Part shown: positions 7,975 through 16,745 of the stretch, in pieces
How positions within the stretch are numbered: the stretch's first letter is position 1
How the letters are laid out: every line of letters begins with the position of its first letter
DNA from: Flavobacteriaceae bacterium TMED48
Lineage (GTDB): Bacteria; Pseudomonadota; Gammaproteobacteria; Pseudomonadales; Porticoccaceae
Length of the DNA stretch: 34,751 nucleotides
NCBI GenBank assembly: GCA_905181995.1
Contig: CAJIZO010000024.1
Span: 1 to 34,751 of the forward strand
Direction: 5' to 3'
Position numbers and translations under genes: made by a program
The notes under the pieces: model-generated
What the model saw: the letters and a program-made list of their open reading frames with translations, nothing else
Databases searched by the model: none
What the model was told of the DNA's origin: nothing

Positions 7975-7989
7975 GCACCAAATTAGTGC
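7975..7989. promoter_or_regulatory. candidate NtrC enhancer site 2 (promoter-distal)
   Basis: GCACCAAATTAGTGC = GCACC-N5-AGTGC; centre 30 bp from site 1, in phase on the helix. Confidence 0.7.
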
Positions 7990-8183
7990 GAATGTGCTGG
8001 TGGTTACCTATTTTGAACCCCCGATATTTAGGCGTTAAACCCCACGCAGACCGCGCCAAGAAAAAGATTCATAGCAGTTTCTCTCAATTCTCGTATAATC
8101 GCGGCTTTTCACCACCACGCGCCCTTTACTCTGCGGCTTGAACCCCGAACGCACTTCGCTTAAACAAATACGGCCAGCAACCC

Positions 8184-9995
8184 ATGTCCATCGAAAACTT
8201 ACGTAACATCGCCATCATAGCTCACGTCGACCACGGAAAAACTACCCTCGTCGACAAACTGCTGCAGCAGACCGGCACCTTGGATCGTAAAAGCATGACC
8301 ACCGAACGGATTATGGATTCTAACGATCAAGAGCGCGAACGTGGCATTACGATCCTCGCCAAAAATACTGCCATCACCTGGCGCGACTATCGCATCAACA
8401 TCGTCGACACCCCAGGGCATGCCGACTTTGGTGGCGAAGTCGAACGCGTGCTATCAATGGTGGACTGCGTACTATTGTTAGTCGATGCGGTTGATGGGCC
8501 GATGCCACAAACCCGTTTCGTTACCCAAAAAGCCTTTGAGAAGGGCTTGAACCCAATATTGGTCGTCAACAAGGTCGATCGCCCAGGCGCTCGACCCGAC
8601 TGGGTTCTAGATCAGGTTTTCGATCTTTTTGATCGCCTCGGCGGCACTGACCAACAACTCGACTTCCCAGTAATTTACGCATCTGCGCTGAACGGGGTGG
8701 CCGGATACGAGGCCGATCAACTGGCCGACGACATGACCCCACTGTTAGAAATTATCGCCGATAAGGTCAATCCGCCAAATGTCGATACCAGCGGGCCGCT
8801 GCAAATGCAGATCAGTGCGCTCGACTACAACAGTTATGTCGGGGTTATTGGTATTGGCCGGATCACCCGCGGCGCAATGACGCCCAACTGTCAGGTCGTG
8901 GTGGTCGATCGCAGTGGCAACAAGCGCAAGGCGCGGATACTCACGGTGATGGGTTACAACGGACTCGAACGCGTCGAGGTAGACAGGGCGCAAGCGGGCG
9001 ATATTGTGTGCATTACCGGCGTCGAAAAACTCAATATTTCAGACACTCTCTGCGACCCCGAAATGGTCGAGGCGATGCCCTCGCTGTCGGTCGACGAGCC
9101 CACAGTCAGCATGACGTTTCAGGTCAACGATTCACCGTTTGCCGGTCGCGAAGGTAAATATATTACCTCGCGCAACATCAAGGATAGACTCGAGCAAGAA
9201 TTGATCCACAACGTTGCGCTGCGCGTCGAACAGGGCGAAACTCCAGATAAATTTGTGGTCTCAGGCCGCGGCGAACTGCACCTCTCGGTGCTAATCGAGA
9301 ACATGCGACGCGAGGGTTTCGAACTCGGCGTATCCAGACCCGAGGTCATCCAACGCGAAGTGGACGGTGAAACCCATGAACCCTTCGAACAGATCGTCAT
9401 CGATATCGAAGATCGACATCAGGGCTCTGTTATGGAGGAGATGGGCTTGCGCAAGGCAGAGATTGTCAACATGGAACCGGATGGCAAGGGGCGTATCAAG
9501 CTCGAATTTATCGCCCCGTCTCGCGGCATGATTGGGTTTCGCTCGCAATTTCTCACCATGACCAGCGGCTCGGGCATTATGACTAGCATTTTCGACCACT
9601 ATGGTGTCGCCAAAATCGGGCAGATGGGGCAACGCCAAAACGGTGTTCTGGTGTCTATGATGTCAGGAAAAACCCTCGCTTACGCGCTTTTCACGCTGCA
9701 AGAACGCGGTCGATTGTTCGTCGGTCATGGGTTGGATATCTACGAGGGGCAAATTGTCGGTCTGCATTCGCGCAACAACGACCTGCCCGTCAACCCCACT
9801 AAGGCCAAGCAACTTAACAATATTCGCGCCGCCGGTACCGATGAAAATTTAATCCTGACCCCGCGGGTAAAGCACACGCTGGAGCAAGCACTAGAGTTTA
9901 TTGAAGACGATGAACTGGTCGAAGTCACCCCAGAGTCGGTGCGCATCAGGAAAAAACTGCTGACCGAAAACGCCCGCAAGCGCGCGCCGCGATAA
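8184..9995 (+). CDS. typA: translational GTPase TypA/BipA
   Basis: [32 protein letters not shown]...[13 protein letters not shown]...[16 protein letters not shown]...[14 protein letters not shown]-terminal [27 protein letters not shown] is TypA-specific. Confidence 0.97.
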   Translation: MSIENLRNIAIIAHVDHGKTTLVDKLLQQTGTLDRKSMTTERIMDSNDQERERGITILAKNTAITWRDYRINIVDTPGHADFGGEVERVLSMVDCVLLLVDAVDGPMPQTRFVTQKAFEKGLNPILVVNKVDRPGARPDWVLDQVFDLFDRLGGTDQQLDFPVIYASALNGVAGYEADQLADDMTPLLEIIADKVNPPNVDTSGPLQMQISALDYNSYVGVIGIGRITRGAMTPNCQVVVVDRSGNKRKARILTVMGYNGLERVEVDRAQAGDIVCITGVEKLNISDTLCDPEMVEAMPSLSVDEPTVSMTFQVNDSPFAGREGKYITSRNIKDRLEQELIHNVALRVEQGETPDKFVVSGRGELHLSVLIENMRREGFELGVSRPEVIQREVDGETHEPFEQIVIDIEDRHQGSVMEEMGLRKAEIVNMEPDGKGRIKLEFIAPSRGMIGFRSQFLTMTSGSGIMTSIFDHYGVAKIGQMGQRQNGVLVSMMSGKTLAYALFTLQERGRLFVGHGLDIYEGQIVGLHSRNNDLPVNPTKAKQLNNIRAAGTDENLILTPRVKHTLEQALEFIEDDELVEVTPESVRIRKKLLTENARKRAPR

Positions 9996-9996
9996 T

Positions 9997-10587
9997 TCAA
10001 TCGGACGGCGCAATCGCCGAGCACTCCGCGCGCCTAAAACAGCCCGCGAGGTGATCGTTGACCAGACCCATTGACTGCAAGTATGCGTAGCAGATTGTCG
10101 GCCCAAAAAATCTAAATCCGCGGCCACGCATATCATCGCTAATACGCTTTGACAGCGCTGTTGTTGCGGGCACCTCCGCAGCATTTGACCAGCAATTAAC
10201 GATCGGCACACCATCGACAAAGCCCCAAAGGTAATCACTAAAACTGCCAAATTCCGCTTGAACGCGCAAAAAGCACTGGGCATTTTCAATCGCACTGCAA
10301 ATTTTAGCGCGATGTCGGATGATCCCGCTATCGCCCATCAATCGCTCAATATCGCGATCGGTAAAGCGGCTCACCCGCAGCACATCGAAGCCGGCAAACG
10401 CCGCTCGATACTGCTCTCGACGGCGCAGTATAGTGATCCACGACAACCCCGCTTGGGCGCCCTCGAGAATCAAAAACTCAAACATCAATGCATCGCTGCG
10501 ACAGGGCAGCCCCCATTCTTGGTCGTGATACCGCCGGTAGAGAGCATCCTCTCCCGGCCACTGACAGCGCTGTTGATCCATCGACAA
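9997..10587 (-). CDS. tag: DNA-3-methyladenine glycosylase I
   Basis: RCQWPGEDALYRRYHDQEWGLPCRSDALMFEFLILEGAQAGLSWITILRRRE...FFGPTICYAYLQSMGLVNDHLAGCFRR: Tag motif order including the Zn ligands C..H...H..C. Confidence 0.95.
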   Translation of the reverse strand: MSMDQQRCQWPGEDALYRRYHDQEWGLPCRSDALMFEFLILEGAQAGLSWITILRRREQYRAAFAGFDVLRVSRFTDRDIERLMGDSGIIRHRAKICSAIENAQCFLRVQAEFGSFSDYLWGFVDGVPIVNCWSNAAEVPATTALSKRISDDMRGRGFRFFGPTICYAYLQSMGLVNDHLAGCFRRAECSAIAPSD

Positions 10588-10761
10588 AAACTCCAGAGCC
10601 TGATACTGCGATCAAGTGCGCATTAAATAATGCCTGCACTCACTCATTGTGCATTTAACGGATGCATCATAACCGCACCGCGCGCTATCATTAAAGGCCT
10701 CGGTTACAACTCTGGATAAGCAGTTCCCGAGGCACCCAAAACAGTCGTCTAAAGGATAGCA

Positions 10762-11199
10762 ATGATAGCTTTAATACAGCGTGTCAGCGCCGCAAGGGTC
10801 GAGGTTGATGATCAGATTGTCGGGCGCATCGACCACGGCATTTGCGTGTTTGTCGGCGTTCAACAAGACGACTGCGACGCCAACATGGAGCGCTTAGTAA
10901 ACCGCACTCTAGGCTATCGAGTGTTTGCCGACGATAGCGGGCGCATGAATCGCTCGGTGACCGATGTTCAGGCGGGCGTTTTGATCGTGTCCCAGTTCAC
11001 CCTCGCCGCCGATACCGACAGTGGCTTGAGAGCGAGCTACACCTCGGCCGCTCCTGCGCAACTCGCAAAACCACTATACGACGCCTTTGTGTGTCGAGCG
11101 CGAGCTCTGCACGACCCAGTGGCAACTGGCGTTTTCGGCGCCGACATGCAAATCACGCTGTGCAACGACGGCCCGGTAAGTTTTATTTTGCGCGGCTAA
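10762..11199 (+). CDS. dtd: D-aminoacyl-tRNA deacylase
   Basis: MIALIQRVSAARVEVDDQIVGRIDHGICVFVGVQ...GVLIVSQFTLAADT...GVFGADMQITLCNDGPVSFIL: Dtd SQFTL and NxGPVT-like motifs. Confidence 0.96.
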   Translation: MIALIQRVSAARVEVDDQIVGRIDHGICVFVGVQQDDCDANMERLVNRTLGYRVFADDSGRMNRSVTDVQAGVLIVSQFTLAADTDSGLRASYTSAAPAQLAKPLYDAFVCRARALHDPVATGVFGADMQITLCNDGPVSFILRG

Positions 11200-12563
11200 C
11201 GATCGAGTCGCCAAAGCAGTTTTTCGGCTAGCCCCTCAAACCCCCCATTGCTCATCATCACCATGTGGCTGCCGGGATCGGCGAGATCAACGCAGCGCTG
11301 GATCATCACCTCGATGTTGTCGACAATCTCCCAGGCGATCGAAGAACCCGCCATGATCGCCTCAATATCCCACGTTACATCCGCCGACCGATACCAAACA
11401 ATGCGATCGGCATGGGCCAGCGACTGCGCCAGTGCGTCGCCATGAATGCCCTGACGCATCGTCGCAGACCGCGGCTCAATCACTGCGACAATGGTTGCAT
11501 CGCCAACTTTGGCCCGCAACCCCTCGAGGGTGGTAGCAATCGCGGTTGGATGATGCGCAAAGTCATCGTACAAGGTGAAGCCCTGATCCTCATAGAGCAC
11601 TTCCATGCGCCTTTTAACGCCGGCAAAAGCGCTTAAAATATCGCAGCTCTCGGCGAGGGTCACGCCAACACCATGCGCCGCAATAATCGCGCCCATCGCG
11701 TTGCTTACATTGTGACGACCGGTGAGACGCCAGCTAACGCAACCGTATTCAGTTAGTTCGCCGGCGCCGTTGCGCAACACTTCAAAGGACGATCCATCCG
11801 GCGCGAGGAGACGATACTGCCAATCGCCGTCGCCGTCGCCAAATGTCACCCTATCGCTCCAGCAACCGGCAGCCAAGACCGCCTCAATCGCCTGGTCAGC
11901 GCTCGGATAGATAATCGTCCCACAGCCCGGCACGGTGCGAACCAGATGGTGAAACTGGCGCTGAATAGCCGCCAAATCAGCAAAGATATCGGCGTGATCA
12001 AATTCGATGTTGTTGATCAGCAAGGTATCGCTGTGATAGTGCACAAATTTAGAGCGCTTATCAAAAAACGCGCTGTCGTATTCGTCCGCCTCGACCACGA
12101 ACAAATCACCGCCGCCGAGGCTCGCCGAGGTGCCTCCATCGAGGGGCACGCCGCCAATCAAATACCCCGGTCTCAGCCCCGCCCCTTGCAGCACCGCGGT
12201 CAGCATGCTGCTGGTGGTGGTCTTGCCGTGCGTACCCGACACTGCGAGTACGTGGCGATCGACCAACAGGGTCTGGCCCAGCCACTGCGGCCCGGACATA
12301 TAGCGCAAGCGATGATCGAGCAGATACTCGACGCAGGGATTACCCCGCGATAGAGCATTACCGATCAGCGTCAAGTCCGGCGCCGGTGATAATTGCTGTG
12401 GGTCATAGCCCTCGATTAATTCGATGCCAGCGGACTCCAGTTGGTCGCTCATCGGTGGATAGACCCGGGCATCGCAACCGGTAACCCGATGGCCCAATTG
12501 TTTTGCCAACTGGGCAACGCTACCCATAAAGGTACCGCAAATTCCAATAATATGAATGTGCAT
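11196..12563 (-). CDS. mpl: UDP-N-acetylmuramate:L-alanyl-gamma-D-glutamyl-meso-diaminopimelate ligase
   Basis: MHIHIIGICGTFMGSVAQLAKQLGHRVTGCDARVYPPMSDQL...VSGTHGKTTTSSM...NNIEFDHADIF...YDDFAHHPTAIATTL: Mur ligase, Mpl subfamily. Start moved to the internal ATG at 12563. Confidence 0.95.
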   Translation of the reverse strand: MHIHIIGICGTFMGSVAQLAKQLGHRVTGCDARVYPPMSDQLESAGIELIEGYDPQQLSPAPDLTLIGNALSRGNPCVEYLLDHRLRYMSGPQWLGQTLLVDRHVLAVSGTHGKTTTSSMLTAVLQGAGLRPGYLIGGVPLDGGTSASLGGGDLFVVEADEYDSAFFDKRSKFVHYHSDTLLINNIEFDHADIFADLAAIQRQFHHLVRTVPGCGTIIYPSADQAIEAVLAAGCWSDRVTFGDGDGDWQYRLLAPDGSSFEVLRNGAGELTEYGCVSWRLTGRHNVSNAMGAIIAAHGVGVTLAESCDILSAFAGVKRRMEVLYEDQGFTLYDDFAHHPTAIATTLEGLRAKVGDATIVAVIEPRSATMRQGIHGDALAQSLAHADRIVWYRSADVTWDIEAIMAGSSIAWEIVDNIEVMIQRCVDLADPGSHMVMMSNGGFEGLAEKLLWRLDR

Positions 12564-12771
12564 AAAATTCCTCTGGCGACGAGTATCGCATCTGGCGCTC
12601 GCCCCTAACAATCAAAAAACCACGCTTGGAGCCGACAAAATATCTCGTCAATCGCCCCAGTCAGCCGCGCATAGAGTATAATTGCTGGATCCCAAGACCC
12701 TCATTATCGCCGTCCATCTGGCCAACGCTTTCGGCATGCGGTCTAGTCTATCGGCAGCAGCAGAGAAAACT

Positions 12772-14040
12772 ATGTTTAACGTAAAAAGAAATGCATTTTA
12801 TGCCCAATCTGGCGGAGTCACCGCTGTCATCAACGCCTCAGCCTGCGGAGTTATTCAGGCTGCACGCCATCACAGCGACCGCATCGGCAACCTTTATGCC
12901 GGCCGCAATGGCATCCTTGGCGCTCTTCGCGAAGAGCTCTACGACACCGGCGTGGAGTCCACGCAGAGCATCGCCGAGTTAATGCACACACCCGGCGGCG
13001 CTTTTGGTTCATGCCGGTATAAAATGCAAGATCCCGCCGCCAGCGATAGCGAATACCAGCGCCTTGTCGAAGTCTTTGCGGCGCACGACATCGGTTATTT
13101 TTTCTACAACGGTGGCGGTGATTCGGCAGATACTTGCCTAAAAGTCGCGCAGATATCAGAACTGATGGGCTATCCCATCCGCGCTATCCACATCCCCAAA
13201 ACCATCGACAACGACCTGCCACTCACCGATTGCTCACCGGGATTCGGTTCGGTGGCCAAATACGTTGCCATTTCAACCCGCGAAGCAAGCCTAGATATCG
13301 CATCGATGTGCGATTCATCGACCAAAGTGTTCATCCTCGAGGTCATGGGTCGACATGCCGGTTGGATCGCCGCCAGCGGTGGCCTAGCCGCCGAACGCGA
13401 AGGCGACCCACCGCACATTATCGTGTTTCCCGAAATCGCCTTTAATCGCGAGCGCTTTATTGCCAAGGTGCAAGCGACGATAGACCGCGAAGGCTACTGC
13501 GTGGTGGTCGCCTCTGAGGGTGCCAAATACGCCGATGGAGGACATATTTCCGGGTCTTTAAATCGCGATGCTTTTGGACACCAACAACTCGGCGGGGTCG
13601 CCCCGACGCTGGCAAGCATGATAAAACATGCCCTCGGCCACAAATACCACTGGGCGCTAGCGGACTATCTGCAGCGTTCTGCGCGCCATATCGCGTCGAA
13701 TGTCGACGTCGAACAGGCCTATGCCGTAGGTCGCGCCGCGGTGGATCGCGCGGTGGAGGGCGAGACCTCGATCATGATTTCAATCGAGCGTGGTGCCGGA
13801 CCGGAGTATAACTGGTCACTGGGATCTGCCTCACTCTCCGAGGTCGCCAATATGGAGAAGTTCATGCCAGCGGATTTTATTAGCGCCGACGGGTTTGGCA
13901 TCACGCAAAAGGCGCGCGAGTACTTAGCGCCACTGATCGCTGGTGAAAACTACCCACCCTACGCCAATGGACTGCCCAAATACGCCAAGCTGCAAAACGC
14001 TCTAGTCGCTAAAAAACTCGATACAGCCTTCGATTTATAA
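12772..14040 (+). CDS. pfp: 6-phosphofructokinase, pyrophosphate-dependent type
   Basis: MFNVKRNAFYAQSGGVTAVINASACG...YNGGGDSADTCLKV...IHIPKTIDNDLPLTDCSPGFGSVAKY...EVMGRHAGWIAA; PKTIDND (Lys) and Asp in the GG-D-S loop favour PPi over ATP. Start moved from 12682 to 12772. Confidence 0.88.
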   Translation: MFNVKRNAFYAQSGGVTAVINASACGVIQAARHHSDRIGNLYAGRNGILGALREELYDTGVESTQSIAELMHTPGGAFGSCRYKMQDPAASDSEYQRLVEVFAAHDIGYFFYNGGGDSADTCLKVAQISELMGYPIRAIHIPKTIDNDLPLTDCSPGFGSVAKYVAISTREASLDIASMCDSSTKVFILEVMGRHAGWIAASGGLAAEREGDPPHIIVFPEIAFNRERFIAKVQATIDREGYCVVVASEGAKYADGGHISGSLNRDAFGHQQLGGVAPTLASMIKHALGHKYHWALADYLQRSARHIASNVDVEQAYAVGRAAVDRAVEGETSIMISIERGAGPEYNWSLGSASLSEVANMEKFMPADFISADGFGITQKAREYLAPLIAGENYPPYANGLPKYAKLQNALVAKKLDTAFDL

Positions 14041-14074
14041 CGCTAATTGCAAATACTAGGAGCGGGCAAATCTG

Positions 14075-14092
14075 TGGTTTATAATTAAACCA
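14075..14092. promoter_or_regulatory. perfect inverted repeat overlapping a TATAAT hexamer; candidate operator/promoter of the RND exporter gene
   Basis: TGGTTTA-TAAT-TAAACCA; TATAAT occupies 14080-14085. Confidence 0.45.
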
Positions 14093-14141
14093 GCTCCAGC
14101 AACACTGTCTGCACGACGAGCACTTGAGGGAACACATTTTT

Positions 14142-16739
14142 ATGTCAGAAAAATTTTTCCAAATCTATGCGCGCTGGGTTCTCCACCGCCCGCTGCTGGC
14201 ATTGATCGCGCTGTTTGCGGTGACCGCGAGCATGGCCGTCGGGTTGCAGCACTTCAAAATTGATGCGTCGGCCGATTCGCTGACGCTAGAAAACGACGAA
14301 GACCTCAACTACTACCGAGAACTGGTCGGTCGTTACGGCAGCTCAAACTACTTAGTAATCACCTACACACCGCGCGAAGGGGATCTGTTTGACGATCACA
14401 ATCTGCAACATTTAAAAGCTCTGAGAGACCGCCTGATCACTGTCAAAGGCGTCACCGGGGTACTTTCGCTACTCGACGTTCCGCTGCTGTACAGCCCAAA
14501 AATTACTGTTGCCGACTTTTCTGGAGAGCTGCGCCAACTGCTCAGCCCTAACGTCGACCGACAATTGGCGAAAACCGAATTTTTAACCAGTCCAATCTAC
14601 AAAGACACCCTGCTGAGCGCCGATGGCCAGACCACCGGGATCATGCTCGATCTAGAACTCGACGAGACCTTTCTGCGACTGGTTAAGGAGCGCGATGCTC
14701 TGCGCTTAAAGCGCGACCGCGAGGGCCTAGACGACGATCAGAGCGCGCAATTGCTGCGCGTCAGTAAAGAATTTCTCGATCATCGCACCGAACAGACGGC
14801 CAAGAGCCGGCAAATGATTGGTGAGGTTAGATCGATCACCGCAGAGTTTCGCGATCGCGGCACTCTCTACCTCGGCGGCCCGGATATGATTACCGCCGAC
14901 ATGGTGGATTATTTAAAGGCTGACTTGATCCTCTTTGGCAACGGTATTTTGCTGTTTATCGTAGTGACTTTAGCGGTCATTTTTCGCCGACTGCAATGGG
15001 TTGTATTGCCCTTGGTCACCTGCTTTACCAGCCTGACAATTATGCTCGGTTGGTTTAGCTGGATAGACTGGCGACTGACGGTGATATCGTCTAATTTTGT
15101 TTCGCTGCTACTGATCATTACCCTGGCGCTGACGATTCACTTGATCGTCCGCTATCGAGAATTGTCGAGTCGACAAACTGACGCCAGTCAACTGCAACTG
15201 GTCAGCGAGACGGTGATATCGATGAGCAAGCCGTGCCTGTACACGGTGTTGACCACGGCGGTCGCCTTCATCTCGCTGGTGGTGAGCAATATTCGGCCGG
15301 TCATAGACTTTGGTTGGATGATGACGCTCGGCATTGTGGTCGCGCTGGCAGTCACCTTTATCGTTATCCCCGCCGGCATGATGTTAATGGGTCGCCGAAG
15401 CGACGTCTCGTTTAGCGATTCGGTGTCCATCACCCGCGTATTTGCAAGGTTTACCGAGCGACATGGCGGACTGGTTATCGCCATTTCGGCGCTTATAGGC
15501 GTCGCGTCCGGCGTCGGTATCCTGCGGCTTGAGGTTGAAAATCGCTTCATCGATTACTTCCACAGCGACACCGAAATATACCGCGGTATGGAGACCATCG
15601 ACACCGCTCTGGGTGGCACAACGCCACTCGACATTGTGATACAGGCGCCGAGCCAAGCGGCGGCGGTGGTCGACAGTATATCCGCAGAAACCGAGCAAAC
15701 CGCGAATGAAAGCGCCAGTGCAGACGGGTTTGACGAATACGATGAATATGACGATTACGGCGATGATGACTACGCCGACGACGGTGGCTTTGACTCGAAC
15801 GACGATAGTGAAAGTCCACCGCAAAGTTACTGGATGTCAACTGCAGGGCTCGAAGATTTAAGCAAACTGCAGGCCTTTTTAGAGGCCCAACCGGAGATCG
15901 GAAAAGTTAGTTCACTGGCGCAAATCTATCAGGTCGCCAACGACTTGAGCGGCCATCAATTAAACGACTTCGAGCTGGCTTTTTTACGTCAGAGCCTGAG
16001 TCCGGAGATCTATCGGCAACTGGTCGCGCCGTATTTAATCGAAGAGCTCGACGAGACGCGCATTCAACTGCGTACCAAGGAAACCAGCGGCAATTTGCGG
16101 CGCTCTGAATTACTCGAAAAAATTCGCCTCTACGCCACCGATGAGCTAGCCATAGCCGATCAAGACATCCGCCTCGGCGGCCTACTGGTTCTGTACAACA
16201 ACATGTTGCAGAGCCTATACCAATCACAAATTGTTACGCTGGGGGCTGTTTTTGTCGGTATTATGGCCATGTTTTTAGTACTTTTTCGCTCGCTGACCAT
16301 TTCGTTGATCGCGGTTATCCCGAATTTTTTAGCCGCCGCCGTGGTGCTCGGCGGAATGGGCATAATGGGCATACCCCTCGACATGATGACGATCACCATC
16401 GCCGCTATCACAGTCGGTATCGGTGTCGATCACGCGATTCACTACCTTACTCGCTTTCGGCGAGAAGTCGCCGCCGATGGCGATTACATCGCCGCGATGT
16501 ACCGCTCCCACGCGAGCATCGGGCGCGCGCTTTTTTACACCGCCTCGACCATCATCGTCGGCTTTTCAATCCTCGCATTGTCGAACTTTATACCGTCGAT
16601 TTATTTTGGTTTGCTCACCGGTCTAGCAATGACTGCGGCGCTACTGGGGTCGATGACCCTGTTACCCAAATTAATCCTGATAACCCGGCCATTTGGCCCC
16701 CCAGGCAACCATTCAGCCCACGACTCTAAGGCGCCCTAA
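14142..16739 (+). CDS. RND/MMPL superfamily exporter
   Basis: About 870 aa with two repeats of a large extracytoplasmic loop and TM bundle; N-terminal MSEKFFQIYARWVLHRPLLALIALFAVTASMAVGL; GIGVDHAIHYLTRFRRE and GPDMITADMVDYL motifs of the MMPL/patched-like family. Confidence 0.88.
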   Translation: MSEKFFQIYARWVLHRPLLALIALFAVTASMAVGLQHFKIDASADSLTLENDEDLNYYRELVGRYGSSNYLVITYTPREGDLFDDHNLQHLKALRDRLITVKGVTGVLSLLDVPLLYSPKITVADFSGELRQLLSPNVDRQLAKTEFLTSPIYKDTLLSADGQTTGIMLDLELDETFLRLVKERDALRLKRDREGLDDDQSAQLLRVSKEFLDHRTEQTAKSRQMIGEVRSITAEFRDRGTLYLGGPDMITADMVDYLKADLILFGNGILLFIVVTLAVIFRRLQWVVLPLVTCFTSLTIMLGWFSWIDWRLTVISSNFVSLLLIITLALTIHLIVRYRELSSRQTDASQLQLVSETVISMSKPCLYTVLTTAVAFISLVVSNIRPVIDFGWMMTLGIVVALAVTFIVIPAGMMLMGRRSDVSFSDSVSITRVFARFTERHGGLVIAISALIGVASGVGILRLEVENRFIDYFHSDTEIYRGMETIDTALGGTTPLDIVIQAPSQAAAVVDSISAETEQTANESASADGFDEYDEYDDYGDDDYADDGGFDSNDDSESPPQSYWMSTAGLEDLSKLQAFLEAQPEIGKVSSLAQIYQVANDLSGHQLNDFELAFLRQSLSPEIYRQLVAPYLIEELDETRIQLRTKETSGNLRRSELLEKIRLYATDELAIADQDIRLGGLLVLYNNMLQSLYQSQIVTLGAVFVGIMAMFLVLFRSLTISLIAVIPNFLAAAVVLGGMGIMGIPLDMMTITIAAITVGIGVDHAIHYLTRFRREVAADGDYIAAMYRSHASIGRALFYTASTIIVGFSILALSNFIPSIYFGLLTGLAMTAALLGSMTLLPKLILITRPFGPPGNHSAHDSKAP

Positions 16740-16745
16740 TAAATC

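Noticed and set aside
8094-8099. TATAAT about 85 bp upstream of typA
   Set aside because: Plausible typA -10 but the -35 is weak; not enough for a feature call.
12677-12682. TATAAT in the mpl-pfp divergent region
   Set aside because: Perfect hexamer but no credible -35 at 16-18 bp, so not listed as a supported promoter.
12682-12771. N-terminal extension of the PFK ORF
   Set aside because: Starts at a TTG inside the promoter-like region and lacks family similarity; the ATG at 12772 gives the expected N-terminus.
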